A stretch of DNA of 64,000 bases from assembly GCA_035610835.1 (NCBI GenBank), contig CM069457.1, positions 40,713,319 to 40,777,318 on the forward strand, in the 5' to 3' direction. Position 1 is the first letter of the stretch. Each line of letters opens with the position of its first letter. Source of the DNA: Ophiura sarsii. Taxonomy: Eukaryota > Echinodermata > Ophiuroidea > Amphilepidida > Ophiuridae. Positions 1 through 12,451 of this stretch are shown one piece after another. Below the pieces are notes generated by a model, which saw nothing but the letters and a program-made list of their open reading frames with translations, was not told the DNA's origin and ran no database searches. Both the position numbers and the translations under genes were made by a program.

Positions 1-84
1 GAATCCATTCTGAATTTCGTTTGACATTATTTGAGCAAAGCACATGAATCAGAAGTCATGTTAACGTCGTCAACAGAAAATCGA

Positions 85-335
85 GATCTTTTTAGGTTTT
101 CCATAGTCCGTGTTCCCAAATATGAAGGAAAAGTGTTTGCTTTCCATATCACAAGTTCCATGTATGAACGTGAACATAGCGTAGGTTTCCCGTATCCCGT
201 GTTGCCACGTATGATTTACTCGTGTATGAAAGTGAACATAACAATAGTTAGGCCTACCCTGTGTTCCCGTGTATATAAATTAACGTAACGTTGGTTTCCA
301 ATATCCCGTGTTTCCGTGCAGACATAACTTGTGTA
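85..335 (-). repeat. Degenerate 47-bp minisatellite, reverse orientation
   Basis: Several loosely repeated segments contain TATCCCGTGTT or CCGTGTTCCC followed by an ACGT-containing stretch and GTGAACA. Read on the minus strand these are the units GGGAACACGGGATATGG and GTTCACTATCATG of the arrays at 10196-10570 and 25067-25660. Copies here are strongly diverged. The open frame at 31-288 runs through these repeats and has no other support. Confidence 0.75.
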
Positions 336-859
336 TATGTGTTGTGAGGAATAAATAAATGAATTTAGAAAATATATAAAAATAACAATCTGATTTTTAA
401 AAAAAAAATACAAACAGAACTAAAAGACATTATCGTTTGCCAATTGAAGACTTCAAAACACACATAGGAAGGGATGATTAATTGACTAATTGACCTTGTG
501 TTGAATGGTACATGCCCAGTGTTAATGTCAATGTCAATGTTATCCACCTTTCATCATCATCATCCTTCGGCTGCAAAGCAGGCAACCACAAGTTTTCTCA
601 TTATCTGTCGATCTTGAATCTTGCCTTCATTGTCCCCCTATGTTGTATATAGGTTAAATATAGGTTAAATATGATGTGCATTCACGACCAGGTCTCCTTC
701 GGCCCTGTGTTGGTATGTAGATGGCATACTTTCTATATAGCAAGCTCTTCATCAGGGAGACGGAGGATATGTCCGAAGAATCTCAGCTGCAGACTCCTTA
801 TTACACGGTCGTGTCATAAATGGTGGTATTTGAAACATGATCCATGCGTTTGATGTTAA

Positions 860-1115
860 CACTTTCCACGCGGCACGCAGCTGCAGACGACATTCCAAAA
901 TTTCACAAAATTTCACAAAATGTTTCAAAAATGTCAAAATTGTTAGATTTCATAACCATATTGGGAATCACCGTGGGAAATGCATTGAAATAAGTACAAC
1001 CACGCTAAGTATTGGTTCAGTAATCCTTGAGATAGACTTTGAAAATTGTGAAGAGTTTTTGAAAAATCTGTTTTGTAAATGGGTAAACTAAACTAATATG
1101 ACCGCGTGAAAAGTG
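860..1115 (+). mobile_element. TTAA-flanked MITE (family M1), copy 1
   Basis: This 256-bp element starts CACTTTCCACGCGGC and ends CCGCGTGAAAAGTG, so its ends are inverted repeats. TTAA lies directly outside both ends (856-859 and 1116-1119). The interior carries the family-diagnostic blocks TTTCACAAAATGTTTC, GAAATGCATT and CAGTAATCCTTGAGATAG. Target choice of TTAA is typical of piggyBac-type transposases, but no transposase is encoded, so the superfamily is an inference. Confidence 0.88.
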
Positions 1116-2002
1116 TTAATCATTATCCTGTAGCAAGAGGTAGCAGAGGCATTCATTTTGCTCTCCATATCTTTGCAATCCACCTTTACATATCCATAAA
1201 TATGTGAATAATGAAGCAATATATTCTCAGTTGACAACGTGATTTGTTTTTTATTTTGCATTGCGTTAGTGACACCATATGGAATTGTTTTGAACATTTG
1301 CCATTTAATTAATTTCAGATATTGGTCATAGACAGATGGGATTAGAACTACGATCTGACATCACTATTGTGATGGAAGAAACTGAGTGTTGCCAGATGAT
1401 AAATTTAAATATAATATGACAGTATTGTAAAATCCCTTCCGTATTCATTTCGTTGTGTATGCATTACATGCTTTTATAACAATTTGGATATAACGACGTT
1501 AAAACTAATTACCTACTAGAAATTTACTGAAAGTATCTGTGGCGCCATGCGCATATATGTCAAAGCCGTTACTAATAATTGGAGCGTAAAAACACGGGTT
1601 GTATTATGGCAAAACGTGATCACCTTGGATGATAAATGATAATTTCGATGTAACTCCCAATTACTCTTGCCCCTATGTCAATAACAAATATTTAAAAAAC
1701 AAATTAATAATAGGATAAAGGAATCAAATATGATAGTCATCTCAATTTGACAGCAATGACCACCTGTTTCTGGCTGTCGGAGAACACGTGCCGTTATCTG
1801 CCCTTGATCCAATGTTATGAATGAAAATATTAAAAAAGCATTAGGTGATGATGTGTTCATATTGCAAATCCAATATTTTCAAAATTATCAATTTAACCCT
1901 AACTCACTAAGCGTGTTTTTGACAATTAAACAGTCAGGGGAGAAAAATTGGTCAATTATTTTGGTTTTTTATTTTTTTTGTTTTTTGGAGGAGATCACTC
2001 TT

Positions 2003-2080
2003 CGTCCGCGCCGGTGATTGAACCCGGGCCGCTGGCATCGAAGGTGGATACTTAATTGATTGCGCTAACCGGATAGCTCG
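2003..2080 (-). repeat. tRNA-like sequence / SINE head
   Basis: On the minus strand the sequence reads TATCCGGTTAGCGCAATC, resembling a pol III A box, and 40 bases later GGGTTCAATCACC, close to a B box. The spacing fits a tRNA. The cloverleaf is not convincing and a poly-T/poly-A stretch (1958-1987) adjoins it, so a tRNA-derived SINE or tRNA pseudogene is more likely than a functional tRNA. It is duplicated at 18283-18360. Confidence 0.55.
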
Positions 2081-2859
2081 AAAAAGTTAACTTTTACGAA
2101 ACTTATTTGATAGCTCGCCGGATCGTACCACTAAATAGACCAGGTGAAGCACGCGGTACAGTAGCTATTCGCTGTGGCCATTTGTTGCCTCTGGAAAGGT
2201 TAGGGTTAATTTGACGAAATCAATGACAAGTGTTCAAAGACCTATTTTCACTACGCGCGAACGTCATTATTCATTCTCGGCAATGTAATGTTATTCATCT
2301 CGTCACAAACTACAGTTTGATTAAATCCTGGACATGAACACAGCGTTTGGCCAAAATCTCGCCAGTTTAGAAGTTATTGAACTATAGAAAAGTATGAACA
2401 AAACCTTCACACTAAAAAGATGAAATACGTTTCGAACGCCAATGTTTAAATACTATTCTATTTTTATTGTTATCAATGGCTGTCAAGGAACAATGTTACT
2501 ATCATTCGTCTCATGCTTTAAACTCACTGTACATAATTGCTTACTTAATGATTTGATTACTGAGCCGTAATGGGAACCCTAATTGGTAACATGAATCTTA
2601 ATTTATTTCTAAGGTAGAGGTAAATAACACGGTAAAGCGATCAGAACCCTCTTTTACGGATTGTCCTCTCCGGTAAAGTCGGTCAAGTCGCGCATTTTAA
2701 AGCCAATATTGTTTGAAAATTGTGGTAAACTTAAAATTTTGTTGAAAATTAAAGAAAAAGATCAGGAATTAGAAGTAAACAAATTGAGTGATTGGCCTTG
2801 GGCCCGAAGAACAGAATTTTCCCTAGAGATAAATTAGAACTTAGCTACCCTCATACCCG

Positions 2860-2985
2860 TTTAGACACTTTTCAGTGAGTTGGAATCGTGTTTAAGTTAA
2901 ACAAACTTCGATAATTGCGTTTAGTTAAACTATGTGTTTAAAGTAAAAGTTAAACGAGTGTCTAGCTTAAAACCGTGCTTACATA
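2860..2985. repeat. Partial TAA-flanked element (family D) split by a mariner-like insertion
   Basis: Alternating AGTTAAAC, GTTTAGTTAAAC and GTGTCTAGCTTAAAA motifs match the right half of the complete family D element at 53516-54020, and the outer end CGAGAATACGGGC continues at 4363-4375. The 1371-bp insertion at 2986-4356 therefore landed inside an older family D copy. In A2 the equivalent stretch (19135-19280) is uninterrupted. Confidence 0.7.
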
Positions 2986-4356
2986 CGAGGGGCGGTCAGT
3001 AAATACTGAAAGTGATCATGGTATGGGATGCATGAGTGATTCTATTGAGGGGATAATGTGATCAATACAAAGTATGAACCTTTGTCTTTCAAACAATACA
3101 GTTTTGGATTTTTAAGTGTGAACTATGACGTCATAGCATTGTCTCAAAGTAAGTACACTTGGGACACTGCTAAATCAGTTATTTGGCGGGAAATTTGAAT
3201 TGTTTTTATGAAACACGTGGTAAGAAGATTGCATAACATGACATCAGAAGCAGGTAAATACCGATTTTTGTCGTGTAAATATGATACAAAAGACAATAAC
3301 TTTAATCCCTGTGTAATTTGGAATGTGTAGTATAAGAGGAAAAAGTCAGGAGAAGCAATTGAATAAAAGGTATACAAATATCAGTATTTCAAATAGCTAA
3401 TTTTCATTAAAAAATGCCCAGTCAGTGAATCACTAATATTGCGGAAAATCAAACAATTTAGGAAAAATTCAAGCAATTAACCAGTTTGGAAAATTTCATA
3501 TGATATTTAACTAATTATCCGAACTTATTCGCATGAAACCTGCAAAAAAAATGCGCATGCGCAGACGGCAGATAATTTTGAAACGGGTCCAAAATGGCTA
3601 AAATCATGAAATTTACCAGATAAAAGCTTACTGTGCCTTCAAATTCTAATCAGAAATAATGAAAAATGCTTAAATCAATGTGTAAACATATTGTGATAGT
3701 CAAAAGGAAGATATACAGGAATGTATCAATCAAAGATGGCTGCCACAACCTCTCTTATTACTGTTATCTTTAGAGCTACTAGATATGTATTGTGTAAGTA
3801 ATCGTCATATAATTTCAATGGTTTGAGGAAATTTTATGAACAGCTCCTTTTGAAATCCCCACTATTATTGCTTTACATCCCACAACAATTTATTAAATTA
3901 TAATCCCTCCATTGTTCTTTATCCTTTGTTGTTTTCTAAGGTATATTATTGCGGATTTTGCTAAATAAAAGCGTATTTTAGATGGTCCCTTCTTGTTCGT
4001 ATTAAGGCATTCAGATCTACAAAAGAGTGTCAAACAGAGACAAGTGTGTATTCTAACCATGTGCCAAGTGTTATCTGTTTTTATGCTTGCATTGCCGAGA
4101 TATACGCAAATGTATCAATCAACCCATATTCAACATATTACATATCCAGCCAAATAATTGACAGATTTCAGTCAGTGTCTGAAACCTATTGTGTTTATGT
4201 TAATGACGTTACATAACCAAAGGTATCTAACAATCCAAAAGTGTATTGTTTGAAAGACAAAGGTTCATACTTTGTATTGATCACATTATCGCCTCAATAG
4301 AATCACTCATGCATCCCATACCATGATCACTTTCATTATTTACTGACCGCCCCTCG
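2986..4356. mobile_element. Mariner/Tc1-like non-autonomous element, TA target
   Basis: Left end CGAGGGGCGGTCAGTAAAT is matched inverted at the right end, ATTTACTGACCGCCCCTCG, and the inverted similarity runs for more than 120 bp, including a block with TTTGTCTTTCAAACAATAC. TA lies on each side (2984-2985 and 4357-4358). Unit A2 keeps the empty site at 19263-19264 with a single TA, so insertion and target duplication are directly shown. CGAGGG-type ends occur in mariner relatives. No transposase frame is visible in 1371 bp, so it depends on another copy. Confidence 0.93.
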
Positions 4357-4376
4357 TACATACGAGAATACGGGCT

Positions 4377-6841
4377 TATAAGTCACCGTGATCAGAGCAA
4401 AAGTATTTTAAATCGTTTATCATATTGGTCGTCAGTGCCTCCCAGTTTATATTTCCTTTAGTCTGTGCTTCTCGGCATTGAGCAGTGTCGCTAGCGTCTC
4501 ATCGTAGTGTTTGACCTCATTCAGTCTTGAGGATTCAAGAAGCCTATAAAACCTAATACAAACAAATCCGTCTTGGTTCTATAGAAAAAACAGACGCACG
4601 CTCTCTCCATCTTAATTTTACCATGATATTTACTTGCATAGCGAATGATACACGCGTCATAAGTTGTCCAAATATCCCCCAGCGTCGAATGGATATATGC
4701 TGTAAGACCATCGAAATGCCTTCAGGCATTGCAATAAAATACTTGTATTCTAACGGTCAAGTATACGAAACACCTATGAAATAAAATGTTCGAATACTTT
4801 GAAGGAGAAGAATAATCCGATAATAATAGGGGCAAGGATTGTGTTCTATGAGTGGGTGAAGGTAGAATTACTATCAAAACGATATAAATCTTTGCTAGAG
4901 ATGTTTTCGCTAGGCCGTTATGTCAAGTGCGTTTAGCGGAATTCTTATTGCAAATTTGAACGGTTGTAATATAAAGTCTTGGTCATCTACCACACTCTTA
5001 AGTTTTAAATGTTATCATCTGAAAGTAAGGACGTCACAGGAAGTTCAACGCTTTCTGGTACAACCGGACCAGAGGCAATACACTTTTGAATAAGACATCC
5101 TTGAAAACTGTCGACTAAAGTAGTAGTATTAAAAGGATAGAATTGAAGGGATATCTCATAAGCTAGATTTCGGCTCACGTTGAAGTGATAGACTATTGTA
5201 GACCAATGCAATCGAACTATGATACCGCACATGTTTGTGTTCATGGTTTATGCGCACTGGCCTATATCAAATGTCGCGAAATATCACATGAATGATAGCC
5301 TACATTCGTGATCCTTACTTACATGGAGGATGATCCATAAATACTTCAATCACATAATCGAACCTTGTTTACGACGTATATCTGACAAAATGTGTACGCT
5401 ATTACCCCTATTCCTCCCGGGGGGGAAATCAATTATTTAAAAAAACCGCCTACACTAGTTTTACATTTAAAGGTGGGTGATTGATTTGAGTCCAATTTTC
5501 GCATGACATTTGTACCTGCAGGTGCACAACATATATGGTATTATCCAAATATACAGAGAACAAGAATGCAAGTAAATTACTCCATATTTCACAACAGTCT
5601 GTTTCGCCCAATGGCTCCCCAGGTGAATGAGAGACTTATACTACAGAAAAAGTATTAGGCATAAAAAGAGATATAGATGGGTGCACTCAAAGCAAAGTGT
5701 TACATGATAAGATCAATGTTAAGTGTACATACTACCAAAGTCAACTGAGTGTAACAGACAAGTATATTGATAAATTCACTCAAGAGGGAAGTCATGACAA
5801 AGCATAATACATACAATCAAAAACACAGAGTATATCTCTAGTATTTATCAAGATAGAAGCAAAACTCCCTTTTAATTATCAACATTGAGGTGAAGTATAC
5901 CACTGTTGGGCCTTAAATCACTACTTTTTTGTAACATCTAAGCATAACATCCTATATATCCGGTTTAATGATAGATATATAATCTTTCTTGTGATACAAA
6001 AATCTAAAGTTTAATGGGCGAGAAGTGAATTTGATTGGGTCACACATGTATACAAATTCCCATGCGCAACTACAGTACTCAGTAGAAACCCACTCAATAT
6101 GAGAGCCGTTTTAAAATTCCTACATTTGAAGATAGTGGATCCCGCATTTGTTTATCACTAGCACTCTGTATTGAACGGTGTCTGTGTTTGTATATAAATT
6201 GTGTTAATATTGAAAACAGTTTTTTTAATATTTTGCGTGGCATGATAATAGCCATACTATAGTTTGATCAGCTCCAAATTGACGAAGCCTTCTTACAGCA
6301 GCGAATGAATACAGAAGAACGCTAGCTCGCATGAAGACGCCAACACACTGTGCATCATATGCGCGACGCGTGCGTGCATCCAAAACCGCGTGCTTGTGGC
6401 CATAATTGCGCGAGTACGCCTGTATTACTTTGGCGCGCGGAGAGTTAAGAACCGAATAATTCTCGCCAATTTGGAACTGATTAAACTATAGGTCAGAATT
6501 ATATTTGCTATTGGTTTATTGACCAATAAATAGGTCTTTATACCACTATGGAAATGAAAGTGAGTCATATCAGGTGGTGCGTGAATCATTCATATCTACA
6601 TTTTAGTGAAAATTATTGCAATATCTTATATATAGGGCGTATTCATTGTGGCGATGATTGCTATCTGTTGGTATAAATAACATACACAAGTTGTCAATAA
6701 TTAAAAAGAACCTCTCAATATCTGCGGTAGAATTAATTGCAATCTAAAACATGTTTTTTTAAGGAATTATTTCGGTATCAAACAGTATCCCTTAGAGGAT
6801 TTCTCACATATTTTGAGTTGCTTGCCATTTGTATATGCATA
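4377..6841. other. Gene-poor stretch shared with A2
   Basis: I see no gene here. The stretch is colinear with 19277-21735. It includes a G7 run at 5419-5425 that is 18 G long in A2. The 79-codon minus frame at 5005-5244 is identical in A2 only because the DNA is almost identical. It has no recognisable domain and no evidence of selection. Confidence 0.6.
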
Positions 6842-7448
6842 CAGGATGTATCAGAATGAACTGTACCGTGTTTCTAAAATACATAAACAATACAAAATTA
6901 TCATTGTTTTAAATTTTAAATACCTGCATTATAAAGGTGAACATGTTTCCTATATTATATGTTAATTTCATTGAGATATCTCTTTTTGTTTTCGTGTGGC
7001 AAGACATAATCAAAAATCTATGAAAAACGTGTTTTCAATTTCAATCAATCCACTCTACCACTACCCCGACATTTCAAACAACGTAGCCCACACCACATAA
7101 GCAATATTCAAAACTCAAATAATTATACAAATGATGTGAAAAGTTGAGATATGGCGACCAAAAATAAACCCTGTCCTATGGACGGATGGATATCTCGGGT
7201 AGGGTTAGAAATTTAGCAGATTTTTAAATTGATCTTTTCGACCAAAATTGAAATCTACCATCTTTACCAGAAAGTCTGTATTATTTTCCATCAGAAATGT
7301 CCGATTTTACAATTTAAAATTCTTATGAAAGCTGGGAGTTTGCGCAAGATATAGGCCTATGTGAAAACGGTTTGAACAATATCAATCGACTTCATAACGT
7401 AATATATAAATCATATTGCCTCGGTACAGTTCATTCTGATACACCCTG
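6842..7448. mobile_element. Mariner/Tc1-like MITE, CAGGRTGTATCAGAATGA ends
   Basis: The left end CAGGATGTATCAGAATGAAC and the right end (inverted) CAGGGTGTATCAGAATGAAC form terminal inverted repeats of about 27 bp, with TA directly outside each (6840-6841, 7449-7450). A2 lacks the 607 bp at its corresponding site near 21741-21750, where the flanks are joined. A related but truncated copy in the opposite orientation lies at 14440-15000. No coding capacity is seen. Confidence 0.9.
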
Positions 7449-7479
7449 TACAATTATTTGTTACTTGTATCGACAAGTA

Positions 7480-8536
7480 CGAGGGTCATTCAATAAGTTC
7501 TACCTCCTCCCTCATAACATCGCTAATATTATGGTCAACCTTATGAGATTTGTCATGATTATAGCGTCGAATCATAGCTACAAATGTGTAGTAAATGATA
7601 ATTGATATCTGTTTTACTTTTGTTATGACGCGGTCAAAGCCAGAGAGAGATTTTGGACAACGGACACAGAAAATTACCTTAACAATATACACATGTTTTC
7701 GGGTGTTTTTTCGTATTGTATGGTTAAATATAAGAGCATGATTTAAATACTGAAAATGGAAATGACTGAATGATATCTGAATATATTACAGTATTATCAT
7801 GTATAGATAAGATTGTAAATAATATTAACTCTTGTAGGCTTGCAAATAGTGTACTATCAACTCAAATGTATTGTTATGCCTTTGATACCAGAATACTGCC
7901 ATCAGTCAAATTTTCGTTGTTACAACTTAAGCCACATTGATGCCTCGAATGTTAAATCTTTACCATAATAGTCACTTTATGAGTTTTACTTATGTGCTAC
8001 CTTCAGAATAGTCAATCAGGTAGTCAATGATAGAAAATTATCGCTTTGACAGACTTTAAATCCCTCCATTTAGTTCGATATATTGAAGATCGCTTAGTTA
8101 TCATGAAAGTCAAATATGACTTTTACAGGGTTCTCTAGGGAAGGGGTAAACTGAATGGTTGTCCTGGCCTGGATCTGGCTAATCAGAGGGCATATTTTTT
8201 CCAAACCAATCAGTCAACTTTAATGTTTACAGTCTGTTAAAGAGATATCTGACATTTAGAACGGTTATAATTGACCGATAGGTATGTTTTGCCTCTTACA
8301 ATAGGCCAATTGAAAAGCACTTCGGCGATATTTTGCTGTTTTTTCATCCATTTCCGTCACACTAAATCGAGGTTTGGTTCTCACTGCATGTCTGGAAAAG
8401 TACAACCAGTACTCAGATCAATTTACATTGGATTTGTAGCTGAGGTTCCAAGCTACAATCGTGTGATATTTGATAAGACTGGCTCATATAATAATAAAGT
8501 TATGAGGTAGGAGGTAGAACTTATTGAATGACCTCG
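7480..8536. mobile_element. Mariner-like element, CGAGGGTCATTCAATAAGTT ends
   Basis: The left end CGAGGGTCATTCAATAAGTT is repeated inverted at the right end, AACTTATTGAATGACCTCG. The inverted similarity continues through TACCTCCT and CTCATAAC. TA flanks both ends (7478-7479, 8537-8538). The 1057 bp is absent from A2. No transposase motif is recognisable in the short frames inside, for example 8271-8510, so this is a non-autonomous or decayed copy. A fragment of the same family lies at 48342-48432. Confidence 0.88.
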
Positions 8537-9574
8537 TATATAGGTCTCTATACCTCTATAAAATAAAAAGGTCAATCATCGTTCATCACACATAACTGAT
8601 AATCATTACCCTGGAAATTTCAGATATGAATAAGTCAAATACATCATCATAGTAATTGTAATTATTCAATGGTTAATAACCATTGATATGAACAATAGTC
8701 GATTCATTTGGATTCTGCTAAAAGCCAAGAAAATAGTTTGAGATATTTTTCGAAAAGGTTGGAATAGTTGATTTTTTTCTCCAAAATGCTCAAAATGTTT
8801 GAACTTTTTTACAATGTATACCACCACCGACATACCGACCTATCCTACCCGGGCGAACTATCCGCCCATAGAACAAGGTTGTTTCTGTCGACTTCTACCA
8901 TACTGTTGAACTAAATAAAGAAACATGTTACCAATTAGGGTTGCCATTATGGCTCAGTAATCAAATAAATTAGTCGAAATTATCTAGATTGTTTTCGAAT
9001 CATATGACGAATGATAGTAACGTTACTCGTTGACAGCCATTGATTAAAATAACTACACAATAATATAAATAAGTGGGAGTGTGGGAGGCGTATTCCGGCT
9101 TAATTACTACTGAGTGTTTCTGTAAATATCCCGTTCCAGGTCAAAAGGAATTTCGCACCAAGATTACTGAAGAGCGGTTCAAATATCTCTGTATTACGAT
9201 GTTTTAAACAAATTCCAGTTGGGTTCAAAATGGCATTCTCTATATTAAGGGGGCGGTCTAGGTTGATTTGACAAAAATTTGGAAACATATTTTCTCAATG
9301 TTACCGTGGACCTACCGTTTAGTGTTATATATCAAATTAAAGCTTAGGTAAAGACGTTTCAGAAAATGTGTGTTATTTTGATCTAATTGCCATGGTTACT
9401 GTGCAAGGCTTCTGATTGGCTAAACACGTTTACCATCTCAATGTGAGACCCCCCCCCCCCCGGGGTGTTTTTATTACTTATTCCATTTGGAGAAAGCTTG
9501 AAAAATGGATCATAAACAAATGTAAAATTTAAGTTTCGCTTCGCGATACGGACATTCTCTTAGGCAAATTCCCC

Positions 9575-9895
9575 ATGAGTATTCATCCTGCTCTTAATAT
9601 CATCATTCTAATCGCGAAATTTGCTTTATACAGAAATAGATGGAATGGTTCCAAAGCTTCTTTTCAAAATATCCAACTTGATATCAATAAGTACCATAAC
9701 ACTGAAAAACACCTTTTTGGAAAAATCTTTATATTTTACCAGTATAATTACCAGTGTTGGTTTGTAACATCTAGTTTACTTTTTGATGTTACTCAAATAG
9801 TTATCTACACTCATTATGTAAATTATTGGATTTGTAATTATGTATTACCTATAGTCTTTGTTTGTCATAGCAGATAAAAAATTAAAAAAGAGAAG
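9575..9895 (+). pseudogene. LINE ORF2 C-terminal remnant and 3' end (L1/Tx1-like), A1 copy
   Basis: The frame from 9575 reads HPALNIIILIAKFALYRNR and then NIQLDINKYHNTEKHLFGK. This matches the terminal segment of non-LTR retrotransposon ORF2, the helix after the zinc-finger-like region with the pattern hPxLNxIILxAKxxIYrxR and a following EKxI segment. Everything upstream is missing or replaced: 9253-9560 is unrelated sequence with a C-run at 9449-9462. The 3' part from AATAAGTACCATAACAC onward is shared with A2 and ends in an A-rich stretch, so the LINE predates the A duplication and has decayed differently in the two units. Confidence 0.7.
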
Positions 9896-10195
9896 AAGAA
9901 AACAATCAGAAAATAATCTATGTATTAGTACCGCGTGTTAATGTAGGTCAATATTTAAATAATGCTTACTATTTTAAAGAAGATAAAGTATTGAAGAATA
10001 CACGCTTATAGGCGCGCTATACCTTAATTAGGTCAAGAGTAAGATAACCTTGCTTTTAAATACCGGTTTCCGAATATTTATGACATATAATCTACTGAAG
10101 CTGTAATATAAAACAAATATTGAATGTTTATGAGTGCAATGGTAAGAATGTTTTCATTCGGTGAAAGATGAAACGTACTATTATGTATTATTTGT

Positions 10196-10570
10196 ATAAT
10201 CCTTCACGGGAACATGGGCTATGGTAAAACAACACTATATCCACTATCATGCACGGCAACTTGAGTTTGGAAACAACAACGCTATAATCATCTTGGATTG
10301 AAGCACTGGGTAGATATATGAAACCAAGGCTATGTTCGCTATCATGTACGGGAACACGGGATAAGGAAAAAACATTGTGTTCACTATCATGTACGGGAAC
10401 ACGGGACATTGAATATAAACACTGTGTTCACTATCATGCAAGGAAACATGGGATATGGAAAGCAAACATTGTGTTCACTTTCATGTACGGGAACACGGGA
10501 TATGGAAAATAAACACTGTGTTCACTATCATGCAAGGGAACACGGGATATCGAAAACAAACGATGGGCGA
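10196..10570 (+). repeat. 47-bp minisatellite array, A1
   Basis: About eight units have a consensus containing CACGGGATATGGAAAA, AAACATTGTGTTCAC and TATCATGTACGGGAA, with a period of about 47 bp. The units are polymorphic: one variant loses an internal block, and GATATCG alternates with GATATGG. The unit length is not a multiple of three, which explains overlapping spurious frames on both strands. The A2 array has clearly more units, so copy number changed after the segmental duplication. Confidence 0.93.
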
Positions 10571-11060
10571 GCCAGTAAGAAATGGACATGCATGTTATGT
10601 ACATGTTCTACTATCGTAAGACTTCCCGATACTTGCATATTAGAAATTGTAATGAAAACGGACGACGCAATTATCTGACAAAATGTCGATCGTTAGAGGA
10701 AGCAAGAAGTGTCATCCAGCGAAGTGCATGGTCATGTTTGTTGTTAACATACTCAACTGTCAAGCTCAAGCTTATCATTGGAAATATGACCATAAGTAGT
10801 GTGTACTACTATGCACGGAAACACGGGATATCGAAAACAAACGCTGGGCAAGCCAGTAAGAAATGGACATGCATGTTATGTACATCTTCCACTATCGCAA
10901 GACTTCCCAATACTAGCATATCAGAAATTGTAATGAAATACGAACGACGCAATTATCTGTCAAAATGTCGATTGTTACAGGAAGCAAGAAGTGTCATCCA
11001 GCGAAGTGCATGGTCACGTTTGTTGTATACTCAACTGTCAAGCTCAAGCTTATCACTGGA
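10556..11060 (+). repeat. Two-copy tandem repeat, ~282-bp period, next to the minisatellite
   Basis: The block GCCAGTAAGAAATGGACATG at 10571 recurs at 10852. The following landmarks ACGACGCAATTATCTG and AGTGTCATCCAGCGAAG also recur about 281-282 bp later. Each copy begins with one minisatellite unit (CACGGGATATCGAAAAC). The 161-codon frame at 10582-11067 crosses both copies only because the period is close to a multiple of three. Confidence 0.85.
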
Positions 11061-11199
11061 AATATGACCATAAGTAAACATAACGGTACCATATCGATAT
11101 CAATAACGATGACCAACGGCAAATGGATTGAGGCCATACTCTATCAATAGATAAACCACTTCTGATACTCAACTTAACCCGTGCTAGGATAAATACTCT

Positions 11200-11735
11200 G
11201 AGTCGTATTCTCGTATGTATTGAAACCCGGTTTTATTAAGGTGAATACGCGTTTAAATTTGACTTTAAATGCATCGCTTAACTACAACGCAATTCTCGAC
11301 TCGTATGTATTGAAACCCGGTTTTATTAAGGTGAATACGCGTTTAAATTTGACTTTAAATGCATCGCTTAACTACAACGCAATTCTCGAAAGTTTGTTTA
11401 ACTCAAGAAAAGTGTCTACATTTAAGCATGGGGGTAGTTTAACGCGCCTTTAACTGAACTCGTGCACATATTGTACGCCTTGAATGATTACTCAACCGTG
11501 CCCGGTGCAAGCTGATGTGCAGATCGTGTAGTCTTAAAAATACACGTGCATTTGAGGAATTCGGTTGATATCTATTTTAACTCACTTGCGCCAAAAGTAC
11601 CCGTATGAAGTGAACTGAAGGTACGACTGCTCTCGGGACGAGATTTGAGTGGTTTAAAATCGGGTTTTGTTTGCACGTCATTTTTAAAGATAAAATCGCG
11701 TTTAATTTAGACAAGAGTTAGACACGGTTTTTTTG
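11200..11735. mobile_element. Decayed family D (TAA-flanked, Harbinger-like) element, A1
   Basis: The end GTCGTATTCTCGTATGTA, the GGTTTTATTAAGGTG and ACGCGTTTAAATTTGACTTT blocks, and the central block CCTTGAATGATTACTCAACC match the complete element at 53516-54020 read in inverse orientation. The outer termini are degraded. A 90-bp internal tandem duplication (11211-11390) is present here and absent in A2. No coding capacity is seen. Confidence 0.7.
11211..11390 (+). repeat. 90-bp tandem duplication
   Basis: The segment starting TCGTATGTATTGAAACCCGG at 11211 is repeated exactly from 11301. A2 has one copy at about 26305-26394, so this is a recent duplication within A1. The two copies look identical. 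Confidence 0.93.
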
Positions 11736-11860
11736 GAAACGCAACTCTTCTAAGTTGGGGGTCTTGTTTGTATATTATTGTGTGTATTGTGTATATGTAT
11801 AAGCACATTGGGATTAATAAAGTATTACTTGACTTGACTTGACTTGAACTCTCATTATCA
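11736..11860 (+). mobile_element. SINE/LINE 3' end with TTGAC tail, A1 only
   Basis: This segment interrupts the alignment with A2. It ends in GGGATTAATAAAGTATTAC followed by four TTGAC pentamers. A short pentameric tail after an AATAAAG-type 3' end is usual for some non-LTR retrotransposons and the SINEs they move. Only about 120 bp is present, so the family is not assignable. Confidence 0.55.
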
Positions 11861-12173
11861 AGTTGATAAGAATCATCGACGATATCATTTTGTTCATATT
11901 ATTCTTTCAATATTGTGTAATGATTTGTGTACAAATGTCATCACTGGTTTGTTGGCGGCTCTACATACTGTTTTATTTGATACGGATCTGGCTTAAATTG
12001 TACTCGATCAACTTTCCTTTCATTTTGTTGACATTTACATGCTTTGATTACAATTGATTAATACGGTATTAAATTCTCAAGAAAGTCAGACGTATATTCT
12101 TCTAACAAGTTAGAGACCAGTGTTAGTTTATACATGTATGTGTCGACTCCTTTAATGTATTATAAACACTTAA

Positions 12174-12409
12174 CACTTTCCATGCGGCCGGCGTCTACAG
12201 ACAACATTACAAAATTTCACAAAATGATTCAAAAAATGTCAAGAGTATTGAATTTCATCACCATATATGGAATCACCATGAGAAATGCATTAAAATAAGT
12301 ACAAACATGCGTAGTTTTGGTTCAGTAATTCTTGAGATAAGACTTTGAAAGTTGGGAAAGAATTCTGACAATTCTATTTTGTATGGCAAAACTAATAGCC
12401 GCGTGGAAA
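12174..12409 (+). mobile_element. TTAA-flanked MITE (family M1), A1 copy 2
   Basis: Begins CACTTTCCATGCGGCC directly after TTAA (12170-12173) and ends GCCGCGTGGAAA directly before TTAA (12410-12413). Interior blocks TTTCACAAAATGATTC, GAAATGCATT and AGTAATTCTTGAGATA are the M1 signature. The last bases of the right end are eroded compared with other copies. Confidence 0.85.
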
Positions 12410-12451
12410 TTAATAACGACTTCTGAATGGTTCATCAACATCCTGTGTACG

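Noticed and set aside
5005..5244. Conserved 79-codon minus-strand gene present in both A units
   Set aside because: Identity simply reflects near-identical DNA over the whole region. There is no sign of selection and no domain.
10196..10570. Regularly spaced repeats resembling a CRISPR array
   Set aside because: The whole 47-bp unit repeats, without unique spacers. The context is eukaryotic and no Cas-like gene is present. It is a minisatellite.
10582..11067. 161-codon open frame with two similar halves
   Set aside because: It spans a two-copy tandem repeat whose period is near a multiple of three. The A2 counterpart is broken by a deletion and a stop, and the sequence includes minisatellite units.
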